A DNA stretch of 64,000 nucleotides from CAZDKK01 sp964506245 (GCA_964506245.1 CAZDKK010000011.1:1-64000); one strand, 5' to 3'. Shown: positions 35,474 to 44,875, counted from the stretch's first letter. Notes: a model not told the origin generated them from the sequence alone. Translations and numbers: made by a program.

Positions 35474-36092
35474 CGTGAGCCTCGGTGTTCAGCACCGGAT
35501 GCAGCCGCCGGAACCGCACCCCCACCACGACCCCCGCGATCGCCATGGCGGCCCCGATCCCGAAGAGCAAGAGCGTCAGGCGGTCGCTGGGATTGATGGA
35601 GGGGGGGAAGGGAAAGAGCCAGACGCAGAGGCTGCCAGCGAGCGCGAGGACCGCGAAGCCGTAGTAGCGCCGCAGGGCCGAGCGCATCGCGGTCTGAAGG
35701 AACCCGGCCGCGAGGATGAGCCCGGCCAGGATCGGCATCCACATCGGCCAGTGCTCGAGATCCCAGAGCCGGCCCGCCGACAGCGTGATCGCCGCCACGA
35801 CGAGCAGCGTGAGCACCACAGCCGCGAGGGCACCCGTCAGCAACACGCTCGAGGGCTGGTCCCTGGTTTCGGCGTACCCGATTCGGCGACTCGCGAGTCG
35901 ATCGTGCAGCCAGCGCCAGGCCAGCGCGTAGACCGCCAAGTAGACCACTGCTAGCGCGAGAAGCGTGCGGTTCTGCGTCGCGCCCCCCACCATGATGGTG
36001 TAGACGCCCACCACGATGTCGGCGACGCCGTCCTCCAGAGCGTGACGGCATGCCTGGCGACGCGGGTTCTGCAGGTTGATGCTGGCGGCCAT
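35460..36092 (-). CDS. Multi-pass membrane protein, first gene of the regulator-amidase operon
   Basis: A 210-residue protein with about six hydrophobic segments (for example VVLTLLVVAAITLSA, MPILAGLILAAGFL, AVLALAGSLCVWLFPF). Unknown function; membrane proteins of this size commonly precede small wHTH regulators. The ATG follows GGAGGGAG. It overlaps the regulator gene. Confidence 0.8.
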   Translation of the reverse strand: MAASINLQNPRRQACRHALEDGVADIVVGVYTIMVGGATQNRTLLALAVVYLAVYALAWRWLHDRLASRRIGYAETRDQPSSVLLTGALAAVVLTLLVVAAITLSAGRLWDLEHWPMWMPILAGLILAAGFLQTAMRSALRRYYGFAVLALAGSLCVWLFPFPPSINPSDRLTLLLFGIGAAMAIAGVVVGVRFRRLHPVLNTEAHDGRQ

Positions 36093-36126
36093 GTCGGGCT
36101 CCCTCCTCTGACTACCGTCTTCGCAG

Positions 36127-36155
36127 ACTATACTGCAGGGCAGTGTAGAAATCAA
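36127..36155 (-). promoter_or_regulatory. Operon promoter overlapped by a palindromic operator
   Basis: On the minus strand: TTGATT, 17-base spacer, TATAGT, about 35 bases before the ATG at 36092. The imperfect palindrome TATACTGC-AGG-GCAGTGTA (36129-36147, 7 of 8 positions paired) covers the spacer and part of the -10 box, a classical repressor position. Confidence 0.65.
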
Positions 36156-36572
36156 TACACACTACTCTGTCGGACGGTTTCTTGGCCAGTTCGAGTCGCC
36201 TAATAGATTGAAAGACAATTGGATAGGATGATCCCGGCACGCCCCAGGGGCTACGGCCTACACGCCGACCCGGGCCTCGCGCAGCGGATAGGCTCCGCCC
36301 TGCCCCCCTGTGGGCGACATCATCAGGGGGTACTGGCATGTACTGGCGGGGGTGAGTCTCCAGGGGTGATCTGATCCGGCGCCGGCCGTGCTCATTGGCA
36401 TGAGCGTGGCCTCCTGACCGGTCCTCCGGCTTCGGCAGCCTGTTGCTGCACTGGCCTCGCCCGGGAGCAGCGAAGCGCGTTCAAGTCCACCCCGGCGGGC
36501 TGGCGCAAGGCAACGTCGCCAAATGAGGACCATCAGCGGTCAGGCCGATCAGCACTTCGCCGCTCTTCGGGA
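36156..36572. other. Intergenic region, no gene recognised
   Basis: About 415 bases between the regulator operon and the serine hydrolase gene stop. No convincing frame, RNA or inverted repeats; a short direct repeat TACTGGC occurs near 36330-36350. Possibly decayed accessory DNA. Confidence 0.35.
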
Positions 36573-37703
36573 TCACTCCTTCGGCGGGCGGCGGACCGCG
36601 TCCAGGATCCGGTCGTAGAAGACCTGGATGGGTCTGCCGGACTCCTCGCCCGTCTTGGCGTTGCCGAGGAAGACCACGACCATGTCATACTCCGGCACGA
36701 CGAAGATGTACTGCCCGAGGCGTCCCCGGGCGAAGGGGACGTACTGGCGACCGTCCCCCTGCCAGTCGGGGGCGCCGATCCACCAGAGGTAGCCGTAGCC
36801 GGAGGGCGGCTGGCCGGGGGTGGTCAGGTCAACCTGCATGCTCAGGGATTGCCGGACCCAGTCCTCCGGCACGACCTGCGTGTCTCCCCAGCGGCCGCTG
36901 TTTAGGTACAGCAACCCGAACCGCGCAGCGTCCCTGGCGGTCAGGAACAACCCTCCCCCGGTGTGCGTGTGACCCTCCATGTTGGCAGCCCAGAACTTCG
37001 TCTCGATGCCGAGCGGCTGGAAGAGGTAGCGCTCGGCGTACTCCAGGGCGTGCATCCCCGTGCGGTTCTTGAGCATGGCGGACAGCAGGACGGCCCCGCC
37101 GCTGTCGTAGACGAACTCCGTGCCCGGCGCGCGGGCCATGGGGCGGTCGAGATAGAACCTGTCCCAGCCGGTTCGCAGTCTGTTGAGCATGTCGAGCGGC
37201 GAATCCTGCCCGACTTCATGGAAGTCGACGCCGGTGCGCATGGTCAGGAGGTCCACGAGCCGGATGGCCTCCTTGCGCTCATCCCGGTTGGCGATGTCCT
37301 TCATGTCCGGGAAGAAGTCGAGGACCTTCTCCTCCAGGCCCTTGAACTCGCCCCGGACGAGGGCGATGCCGACCAGCGCCGATGTGACGCTCTTGGTGAC
37401 GGACTGCAGGGTGTGAACGCGGTCGGCCTCCCAGCCGTTGAAGTACTCCTCGACCACCAGGTAGCCGTGGCGGACCACCAACAGCGCGTGGAGCTGGGGA
37501 CAGAGCTCGCCCTTGCGGATGGCTTCGATGTGTCCGGCCAACTTCTGGGCGTCCAGACCCTGCTCCTCGGGGGTCGAGATCGGCCAATCCCAGGCCGCCG
37601 GCGTTTGCGGGGCGGCCGGGGTCTGCGGGGCTGCCGGCTCGGTGCACCAGGCGGAGATCAGGATGATCGCCAGACAAACCAAGGGAGGGACGAGGGTTCT
37701 CAT
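36573..37703 (-). CDS. Exported serine hydrolase, beta-lactamase class C/esterase family
   Basis: A 376-residue exported protein. Signal segment about residues 1-20, then a small duplicated PAAPQT linker. The SxxK motif is Ser101-Val-Thr-Lys104 and a YDS motif (the Tyr-x-Ser/Asn element) is present, followed by GGGLFLTARDAARFG typical of this superfamily. Relatives include esterases, D-aminopeptidases and DD-peptidases; true lactamase activity is not implied. The ATG overlaps the stop of the upstream Nudix gene (ATGA) and follows AGGAGG, so the pair is coupled. Confidence 0.88.
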   Translation of the reverse strand: MRTLVPPLVCLAIILISAWCTEPAAPQTPAAPQTPAAWDWPISTPEEQGLDAQKLAGHIEAIRKGELCPQLHALLVVRHGYLVVEEYFNGWEADRVHTLQSVTKSVTSALVGIALVRGEFKGLEEKVLDFFPDMKDIANRDERKEAIRLVDLLTMRTGVDFHEVGQDSPLDMLNRLRTGWDRFYLDRPMARAPGTEFVYDSGGAVLLSAMLKNRTGMHALEYAERYLFQPLGIETKFWAANMEGHTHTGGGLFLTARDAARFGLLYLNSGRWGDTQVVPEDWVRQSLSMQVDLTTPGQPPSGYGYLWWIGAPDWQGDGRQYVPFARGRLGQYIFVVPEYDMVVVFLGNAKTGEESGRPIQVFYDRILDAVRRPPKE

Positions 37704-38065
37704 CGGCGTGACCTCCTCTGACTGGGTAGACGGAAGCCGGACGGAGTCTGCTGCCGGGTCTTGCGCGCGCCTTCCGCTCGCTCGACCTCGCCGGAGACGC
37801 GTTCGCACAGAAGCCAGATCTTGCACATCTTGAACTCGTAGCCCAGGAGGTCCTCGATGATCAGCGGCTTCACGGGGCGCACGGTCACACCCGTTTCCTC
37901 TTGCACTTCCCGGACCACCGTCTCGCTGATGCCCTCCTCTTCCCGTGAGGCGCCCCCTGGGCAAACGAGGTAGCTCCCGCCACTGGGGTCTGCGTACCGC
38001 ACGAGGAGCAGGGCCCCATCCCGGAGGACGATCGCTCCTGCCGCGATGCGATGGGGAAGGCTCAT
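37700..38065 (-). CDS. Nudix hydrolase, C-terminally short
   Basis: A 121-residue protein with a complete Nudix box (GGASREEEGISETVVREV then QEETGV), the Mg2+-binding catalytic motif for nucleoside diphosphate-linked substrates. After residue 95 the expected final strand and helix are missing; the last about 25 residues (Arg/Gln/Ser-rich) look like out-of-frame sequence. A 3' deletion next to the serine hydrolase start is likely, so activity is uncertain. Overlaps the next gene by four bases. Confidence 0.7.
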   Translation of the reverse strand: MSLPHRIAAGAIVLRDGALLLVRYADPSGGSYLVCPGGASREEEGISETVVREVQEETGVTVRPVKPLIIEDLLGYEFKMCKIWLLCERVSGEVERAEGARKTRQQTPSGFRLPSQRRSRR

Positions 38066-38143
38066 AGGCGCTCCGTTAGAATGGCGTCACATGATCGTTG
38101 GCGCGTCGATGCGAGTTGCGAGCACACCAGGGGTGAGTGCGGT

Positions 38144-38332
38144 CTACCCGCGACAAGCTCGATCCACCGTGTAGGTCTGTTCGACCCCCACGAGTATGTC
38201 TACATCGCTATCTTCGGGCTGGTCGCCTCCGGCGTAGGAGCCAAAGACGGCGAGTCGGTGGACCCCGAATTCACGTGCAGGTTGCGGCAACGACTGCCGA
38301 AGGGCCGCGATTACCTCTCTTCGGTTCTTCAT
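38144..38332 (-). pseudogene. Truncated MNT-type nucleotidyltransferase
   Basis: A 62-residue frame with the minimal nucleotidyltransferase core: LAVFGSYAGGDQPEDSDVDILV, broken here into the GS motif FGSYAGG and the metal motif SDVDILV. Full-length relatives (about 95 residues or more) continue with a third acidic strand, absent here. AGGAGG precedes the ATG. No HEPN partner is recognisable upstream or downstream, so it is probably the remnant of an MNT/HEPN-type module. Confidence 0.6.
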
Positions 38333-38741
38333 GGGCCTCCTGGATGGCCCGCAGCGCCCGCATCGGTCGCTTGCTCTGCGCGTCCGTCGACCAATTGGCC
38401 TGCCATCTCAAGCTGTCGGAGCGTCACCGTGACAATGCCATCGCCAACCAGTCTCGGCACTCCCGGCTTGGACGGCAAGACTCTTTGTGGAATCCCGAGT
38501 TGTCCCTCATCTCGCCCGATGCCCATCCCCGTTTGGTCTCCAGGGGGACAAGGGGGACAAGGAAGAAGATCTCTCAAGGGCTGTATGCCGGTGGCGGGCC
38601 CTCCTCCGGCACCGATCCCGCGTGACGGTTGCCGATCCATCCTGCAAGGCCTATCCTGATGTATCCAACGTCCCGGCAGCCGGTGACCCGTGACCCCGAG
38701 GAGCGACCGCGGCGATTGCCGATGCGACGTAGGAGGGCTCT
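38333..38741. other. Intergenic stretch, possible decayed sequence
   Basis: About 400 bases between the truncated nucleotidyltransferase and the FGE-like gene. Open frames exist on both strands but none has a ribosome site and protein-like content. I see nothing identifiable. Confidence 0.35.
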
Positions 38742-39893
38742 ATGATTCTGATCCCCGGCGGGACCTTCGCGATGGGCGACCCATTCGGTGAGGGCTCGGA
38801 CAACGAACGGCCCGTCCACGAGGTGCGGTTGTCGGACTTCTATCTGGCCCCGCACGAGGTCACCGTGGGCGAGTTCAGGCAATTCGTCGAAGCCGCCGAC
38901 CATGTGACATCGGCAGAGAACGCGGTCGACGAAGCCGCCACGGCGGAAATCATGAAGTCGGTCATGACGGTCCAGGGCGACCGGACCAAGCTGGCAGACC
39001 TCCACCGCCGGATCCTCGAGTATGGGGGCGCGGGCCACTGGAACGCGGAAGCACGCCGGTGGGAGGGCTACAATCCGCACACGAACTGGAGGAACCCCGG
39101 CTTCGAGCAGGCCGACGATCATCCCGTCGTGGCTGTGTCCTGGGACGACGCGATCACTTACTGCAATTGGCTGAGCCGCGCGGCCGGGCTCCCGCCCGCC
39201 TATGACCTGCCGACGGGGGCCATCCTCGATGGACACGGGCACCCGGCCGACACAGTCGGAGCCGTCAGGGGATATCGCCTCCCCACCGAGGCCGAGTGGG
39301 AATACGCCGCCCGGGAACGCGGTTGCGACGTGCGGTTCGGCAACGGTCGGAACGTGGCGCAATCATCCGAGATCAACTTCCGCGGCGACAACGGTGGCTA
39401 TGCGTTCCTCGCGCGCGGCGAATACCGGAAACGCACGGTGCCGGTGGGCAGCTTCGCGCCCAACGGACTGGGCCTGTTCGACATGTCCGGCAATGCCTGG
39501 GAGTGGGTGAGCGACAACTACGCCGAGTACGGGGTCGATCCCCTCAGTGACCCGTACGTGATGGCGGGCGACAAGCGAATCCTTCGCGGTGGCGGCTGGG
39601 GACACGACGCCGTGGAGATCAGGGCGACCCATCGCAGCGCCTGGCCAAGGAACGATCGCTGCAATCAGTCGGGGTTCCGCATCGCCAAGACTGCCCCCGG
39701 CGGGCCTGTGCGTTCTGCGATCGAAAGGGGAGGCCGGATGCTCACGTGCGTGACTCGTCTCTTGAGCGTTGCCAGCAAAGGTGTTCTGTCGGCTTCCATG
39801 CTCATCCTGCTGGCTCTCCCCGTCTTCGGGCAAGGAGCCGCCGCCGAGATCCTCTTCTGGCCCACACGCCTCGACTCCTACTCCGGCTACTGA
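38742..39893 (+). CDS. FGE/SUMF1-fold protein running in frame into the next gene
   Basis: The first about 325 codons encode a formylglycine-generating-enzyme-type domain: IPGGTFAMGD at the start, HEVTVGEFRQF, PVVAVSWDDAITYCNWLS, YRLPTEAEWEYAAR, GLFDMSGNAWEWVSD, ILRGGGW, SGFRIAK. The cysteine pair used by true FGEs is not evident near the end (RNDRCNQSGFRI), so it may be a non-catalytic or EgtB-like relative. No signal peptide. There is no stop codon at the end of the domain; the frame continues through the ATG and signal peptide of the FG-GAP gene to the TGA at 39891. Start ATG follows AGGAGGG. Confidence 0.8.
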   Translation: MILIPGGTFAMGDPFGEGSDNERPVHEVRLSDFYLAPHEVTVGEFRQFVEAADHVTSAENAVDEAATAEIMKSVMTVQGDRTKLADLHRRILEYGGAGHWNAEARRWEGYNPHTNWRNPGFEQADDHPVVAVSWDDAITYCNWLSRAAGLPPAYDLPTGAILDGHGHPADTVGAVRGYRLPTEAEWEYAARERGCDVRFGNGRNVAQSSEINFRGDNGGYAFLARGEYRKRTVPVGSFAPNGLGLFDMSGNAWEWVSDNYAEYGVDPLSDPYVMAGDKRILRGGGWGHDAVEIRATHRSAWPRNDRCNQSGFRIAKTAPGGPVRSAIERGGRMLTCVTRLLSVASKGVLSASMLILLALPVFGQGAAAEILFWPTRLDSYSGY

Positions 39894-42239
39894 GGAACTC
39901 ATGTCGAGATCGGCGATCTCAATAGCGATGGGATCCTGGACCTGGCGATGGCCCATGTCGGCTGTGACATCGTCTCCGTGCTGATCGGCCGTGGGAATGG
40001 GACTTTCGGCCCTCCGTGCTTCTACGACTGCGAGTACAACCCCAACGCTCTGGCGCTGGGGGACCTCAACGGCGATCAGCTCCTCGACATCGTCACGACA
40101 AACAGAGGCTCCGACCAAGTTGCCGTGTTTCTGGGACTGGGCATGGGCACGTTCGCGCCCGCGAACTACTTCGGAACGGGGGCGCGCCCCATGTCCGTGG
40201 CCATTGCGGATCTCGATGGGGATCACATCCCCGACCTGATCGCGGCCGACTATGACGCGGACGATGTGGCCGTGCTCCTGGGACATGGCGACGGCACCTT
40301 CGCGCCGCCCAGCTTCTTCCCCGCGGGTGACACGCCTACGTCCGTGGCCGCCGGCGATCTCAACGGGGATCAGATCCCCGACTTGACCGTCGCGGGGCGG
40401 TCTTGGGGGACCGTGGCCGTGCTGCTCGGGAATGGTGACGGGTCCTTCGCCCCGGCGCGTGTCCTTGAGCTTGGCATCGAGCTGGCGTGGGTGACGATTG
40501 GGGACCTCAACGGAGACGAAGTCCCCGACCTGGCGGTGGGGGGCGAGGACCTCGTGATCCTCCTGGGCGTGGGCGACGGCACGTTCGGCGCCCCCGGCTT
40601 CTACGATGGCGGCACCCAGTGCGTGAAGATCGGCGATCTGGATGGGGATGGAATCCCCGACGTGGCAACGGTGGGATCTCGCGTCGGCGTGCGGGCGGGC
40701 CACGGCGACGGGTCCTTCGGTCCGGTCACCTGGTGGGACGTTGGATGCGATGCAACCACGCTGGCGATCGGCGACGTCAATAGGGATGACGTCCCCGATC
40801 TCCTGACGGCGAATCAGCACGACGTGAACGTGTCGGCGCTCCTGGGCCGCGGCGACGGAACCTTCATCGAGGCGCCCGAGTACGGTGTGGGCGGCACCGT
40901 CGCGGCTGTGACAGTGGGAGACTTCAATGCTGACCACCTCCCAGATGTTGCCGCGGCCCTGAATGGCCTGGACAAGGTCGCTGTGCTGCTCGGCCAGGGA
41001 GGCGGCTTGCTGGGCCCGGCGCAGCGTTTCGACGTCGGCGATGAGCCTCTGTCGGTCTCCAGGGAGGACTTCAACGGCGACGGGATTCCCGATCTGGCCG
41101 TGTCCAACAGCGGTTCGGACGATGTTGCGGTTCTTCTTGGGCTGGGTGATGGTACCCTGGCCGCAGCGAGTTTCTATGGCGTCGGGGATGCTCCTCGAAC
41201 ACTGGTGAGCGCGGACTTCAGTGGGGACCGGATTCCGGACGTCGTCGTGGCGAACGCCGGTTCGGACAACGTCGCGGTGCTCCTCGGCCGGGGCGACGGT
41301 GCGCTCCTCCCCGCCAGCTTCTTCCCCGCCGGTGACGAACCCAGCTATGTGGCCGCGGGCGATCTGAACGGCGACCTGGTTCCTGATCTCGCGGTGGTCA
41401 CTCGCACGTGGACCTACAGAATTGCCGTCCTCTTTGGAGAGGGTGACGGCTCCTTTTGCCTCCCCAGCTTCCTCGAGCTCGCCGACCTTCCCACCGCTGT
41501 CGCCATCGGTGACCTCAATGGCGATGAGATCTCCGATATCGTTGTGATCGGGCAGTTCACCACCCCCACGCTGCGGAGGTTGAGCAGGGCTGCCGTCCTG
41601 CTGGGACTCGGCAGTGGTGCCTTCGAACCGCCTGTGTACTATCCTGCCGGGATCAGGTCCGCCGGTCTGACCGTCGGCGACTTCAATGGAGACCAGATAG
41701 CCGACCTGGCCGTCGCCAGCGATCACTCGGGGAATGTCAGTGTCTTCTTGGGGCTGGGCGACGGGAGTTTCGCCCCGGGAGGTGGCTACGGCAAGGGAAT
41801 GAACGAAACGTGGGCCACGAGCGGCTGTGTGGCGGCGGGCGACCTCAACGTCGACGGCATTCCCGACCTTGTCGCCGCGGGGGCAGAATCGCACTCGAAC
41901 GCCGTCGTCGTGCTCTTGGGCGCGCACAGCACCGCCGCCGTGGGCAGCGGCTCGAGTCGGATGCTGGCCGAGCCTCTGTGCGTCGTGCCCTGCCCCGTCG
42001 CTGCCCGAGCGACGATCGGCTTCAGCCTGGGCCAACCCTCACATGCGCGCGTGGGCGTCTACGACGTGTCCGGCCGGCTGATCCAATCCCTGCTGGATCG
42101 TCCCGCGGCCGTCGGCTTGCAGCAGATCGACTGGAAAGTATCAGGTCACGATGAAGCACCCCTCGCATCAGGTGTGTACTTCGTCAGGCTGAGTGTGGGC
42201 GGGCGCACGACGACCCGGCGGGTGTCCGTGTTGAGGTAG
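39738..42239 (+). CDS. Secreted FG-GAP repeat protein with in-frame UGA at codon 52 (recoded or nonsense)
   Basis: The ATG at 39738, after AAAGGGGAGG, starts a signal peptide (LSASMLILLALPVFGQGAAA). Thirteen codons after the predicted cleavage site a TGA (39891-39893) interrupts the frame, which then stays open for 782 codons. That part has about a dozen FG-GAP/VCBS units with calcium-type loops (IGDLNSDG, IADLDGDHIPDL, VGDFNGDQ) and a FlgD-like C-terminal domain (VGVYDVSGRL, ASGVYFVRL, ending RRVSVLR). Read through, the product is 833 residues. The first FG-GAP unit begins immediately after the TGA, so the TGA lies within a real gene. A nonsense mutation or sequencing error is the simplest explanation; recoding is possible because selenoproteins occur nearby. 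Confidence 0.7.
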
Positions 42240-42766
42240 ATTCGCCAGCAGATTCGGTGAGTTGCAGGAACCTGTCGCCGCCGCTTGCTCCGCAGGTCCC
42301 GCGGCGTCGAGCGCGGCAGGCGGTCGAGAACCGGCAGGAGCTGGAAGGCCTCCTCCTTGCGGGGCAGCCAGAGCGTCTCCTCGAGCACGTGCAGACGTCC
42401 AAGATGAGCAGACCGCCGCGCGGTATATTGCGGGCGACGAGGCGGGCGGCCGTGTCAGCCATGCGGCCCTCGAGGCAGCTCGGACACAGTCGGCCCTTGT
42501 AAAACAGTACGCGCAGTCGCTCGTGGCCAGATTGCGGGGCTATCGCTGAAGCCTTGAGCCGTGGCCCGGCCTCGATCGAACCCGTCAAGCTCTGGTTCAT
42601 CATCGTCGACGGACGGGGCCTGCGGGGACGCTGCGGCTGTCGGCGGACGATCATCCTCGAGGTGCAGCGTGGTGTTTTCCCACGGCTTGTGGGAGGCCTG
42701 CACTGCGGGCGCGAGGGTAGACAAGAGCACGATTGAGAGCGAATAGAGCCTGTCGCTGTGCCGCAT
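42146..42766 (-). pseudogene. Frameshifted gene for a small secreted CPSC-motif protein
   Basis: An ATG at 42766 with AGGAG overlapping the stop of the upstream gene starts a plausible signal peptide (LSIVLLSTLAPAVQA). The frame degrades after about 55 codons. A neighbouring frame then reads LRVLFYKGRLCPSCLEG and ARNIPRGGLLILDV, and the first frame resumes with LEETLWLPRKEEAFQLLPV. Two compensating frameshifts would reconnect them. The CPSC motif suggests a thiol or metal site. Could alternatively be a short real protein of 103 residues. Confidence 0.4.
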
Positions 42767-42775
42767 CGCCATCTC

Positions 42776-44875
42776 CTATTGGTCGATATCGATCTTCACG
42801 ATCCCGTAGTCGACAATTGCCAGCACAACGGTGTCAAGGCTGGCCGCGAGGATGCGGATCTGCCAGGATGTACGCGCCGCCGTGGGGAGAACGAGTGACA
42901 GCGGCTCACTAAGGTTCACAGGAACCGCCCGACCATTTCGGATGAACCACAACCGAAGGGAGAACACGTAATTGGGGTAGGATTCACGCGTGAAGAGCGC
43001 GGGATTGCACGCCAGCCAGCCGTTTGCCCGAGTCAGCATGCAAAAGTCGCAGTCCCCTTCGCCGGGCCCGTCGGGCAACTCACTGGGGCCCCCCGGGAGA
43101 GACGTGAGTCGGATTGTGCCCCCTACGTCCGGACCGTTTGGCCCCACAGGGAGAAGGGTGTGGCCTGCATGGAGGAGGAGATTGCCGTTGACTGCTTCCA
43201 GGAAGGATGCGAACCGCAACTCCCCCGGGGGCAGGGGCCAGGAGCGCAGCTCTCCCTGAGCATAGTGACCCAGCCTGTAGGCCGGGGGTGCACCGTACCT
43301 CAACTCCGGTTCGTAGTGATAGCTCGGATGGTGCAGCCGCGGGTCACCGGCAGGGATCAGATCTTCCCCTTCGGTCGTTGAGTAGATAAAGAAGGGCGCG
43401 TGGGCAGCACAGGCAATGGCGTGAGCTTTGCCCTGCTCGTGCACGAAGGTGCTGGCGACTGGCTCTCCGCGGCTGTCCAATTGCGCCAGGGTGAGATATC
43501 CGTACTCCAGAACCTTCAGGTGCTCAGCATCCTGGGCGCGGTGGCTGAGAACCCAGAAGATGTCTTGGTCTCCGACGGCTACTCCCCCGATCCAAGGTAT
43601 CGAGGTGCGGTCGTCGAGAGCCGTCAAGCGCGCGATGTAACTCTGGGGCACTCCCCGCCCCAAGGCCTTTTCGTAATCCTCCAGGAAGAGCGCGAAGCCC
43701 GAACCATTGGTGGCCACCCCTCTGCGAGGTGTATAGATTCTGTCGGATGCAAGGGATACGACACTTCCATCTGATGCGACAACCATCTTGCCAGGTGAAG
43801 GGCCATCCTCGCACATCAGGTAGAGTGGCGGATCCGTGGCGGTCGGCCAGACCTGCGGCCGGAAGATTCTGTATTCGGGAAGAGAACTGGGAACAAATCC
43901 CGTTGGCAATCCTGAGGCCCCGATCAGGCTCACCTCCTTGATGGTGGGAAGGGCAAGGTAGGTCGGACGGTTGGGGAGCATAGCCTGGAGACTCCGGAGC
44001 TGCTCGGGGGATCCTGAAAGCGAGTACCGCCCCCCTGCTTCGATGCGCACCGTACAAGACACTTCCCCACGGAGCTCCTGAGCCAGGGGGACCTGCTGGC
44101 CACTGGGACACGTCAGACATGGATTAGGCTGACATAGGGTGTACTCCGGGAAGGGGACGCCACCCTGTGCAGTGCACAGTTCGGCTGGCGCAATGTAGCA
44201 GACTTGATCCAGGCAGCAGACCCCGTCCTCTAGGGGCAGTCCACCCAGAGGCCCGATCGAATCGCCCGGGCACGCCGGCTCTCCCTCCTGGAACAACCCC
44301 ATTGCGCCGAACGCGTCCGCGGCCCATTGCTGCGGGGGAGACAGGCAATTCGCGGTGCCCCCAAACGCAGTGCCGGGATTCGGGCCAAGGGGAATCTGAG
44401 TCGCGGCGTAGGAATACCCGGCGAAGAAATAGACAGGCTGGAAGTTGCCATGCCAGACCGAGTCGGTCACCGCCAGACTCACACCTGCATTCGGTCCTGG
44501 CCACGGGCCGGAAGGGATCTCCAGGCCGTTCATCGGAAAGCATGGCCCGTGCTCGACTATCGCGAAGCTGGCCGCGTTGTATTCACCAAGCCCGAACTCG
44601 ACGCCGCGCCATTGCTTGTCTTCCTCCCAAGCCGCAATGACGAACCACAGCACCGCATCTTCCGTGTCGATCCGGTTCACCTGCGCCTCGCACGAGGTGA
44701 TCGCATGGCTGTCGAGGTACCGCCGGCACCACCCCTCTGGCGGCGGGCTACTGGAGAACTGCAGCGCCGCGGGGTGGTGGGCGATGAAGACCCCGCCCCC
44801 AAGATCTGATGGATCTGCCATGACGGGTTGAACCAGGACGAAGGCCGTGACCACACTCAAGAGCACTGCGCGCAT
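42776..44875 (-). CDS. Large secreted protein with one six-cysteine repeat
   Basis: A 699-residue exported protein (signal peptide about residues 1-20). The N-terminal domain opens DLGGGVFIAHHPAAL, comparable to the GGGV start of the protein at 6819, and is followed at about residue 218 by a single cysteine repeat (GVCCLDQVCYIAPAELC through LCQPNPC). The remaining about 430 residues look like a beta-propeller-type domain (repeated aromatic/Gly strand patterns) without recognised catalytic motifs. No FlgD-like or WGxIK end. The ATG follows GAGGGGG. The next frame (42766) is coupled to its stop. Confidence 0.75.
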   Translation of the reverse strand: MRAVLLSVVTAFVLVQPVMADPSDLGGGVFIAHHPAALQFSSSPPPEGWCRRYLDSHAITSCEAQVNRIDTEDAVLWFVIAAWEEDKQWRGVEFGLGEYNAASFAIVEHGPCFPMNGLEIPSGPWPGPNAGVSLAVTDSVWHGNFQPVYFFAGYSYAATQIPLGPNPGTAFGGTANCLSPPQQWAADAFGAMGLFQEGEPACPGDSIGPLGGLPLEDGVCCLDQVCYIAPAELCTAQGGVPFPEYTLCQPNPCLTCPSGQQVPLAQELRGEVSCTVRIEAGGRYSLSGSPEQLRSLQAMLPNRPTYLALPTIKEVSLIGASGLPTGFVPSSLPEYRIFRPQVWPTATDPPLYLMCEDGPSPGKMVVASDGSVVSLASDRIYTPRRGVATNGSGFALFLEDYEKALGRGVPQSYIARLTALDDRTSIPWIGGVAVGDQDIFWVLSHRAQDAEHLKVLEYGYLTLAQLDSRGEPVASTFVHEQGKAHAIACAAHAPFFIYSTTEGEDLIPAGDPRLHHPSYHYEPELRYGAPPAYRLGHYAQGELRSWPLPPGELRFASFLEAVNGNLLLHAGHTLLPVGPNGPDVGGTIRLTSLPGGPSELPDGPGEGDCDFCMLTRANGWLACNPALFTRESYPNYVFSLRLWFIRNGRAVPVNLSEPLSLVLPTAARTSWQIRILAASLDTVVLAIVDYGIVKIDIDQ

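Noticed and set aside
33029..35596. 855-codon plus-strand frame over the amidase and regulator genes
   Set aside because: Antisense composition artefact over genes with clear motifs.
36258..36533. 91-codon minus-strand frame, considered as a transposase remnant
   Set aside because: No transposase motif could be matched in any frame.
38329..38640. 103-codon frame upstream of the truncated nucleotidyltransferase, considered as a HEPN partner
   Set aside because: Gly/Pro-rich low-quality translation without HEPN motifs or a ribosome site.
39363..42035. 890-codon minus-strand frame over the FG-GAP gene
   Set aside because: Mirror of FG-GAP repeats; apparent internal repetitiveness comes from the sense strand.
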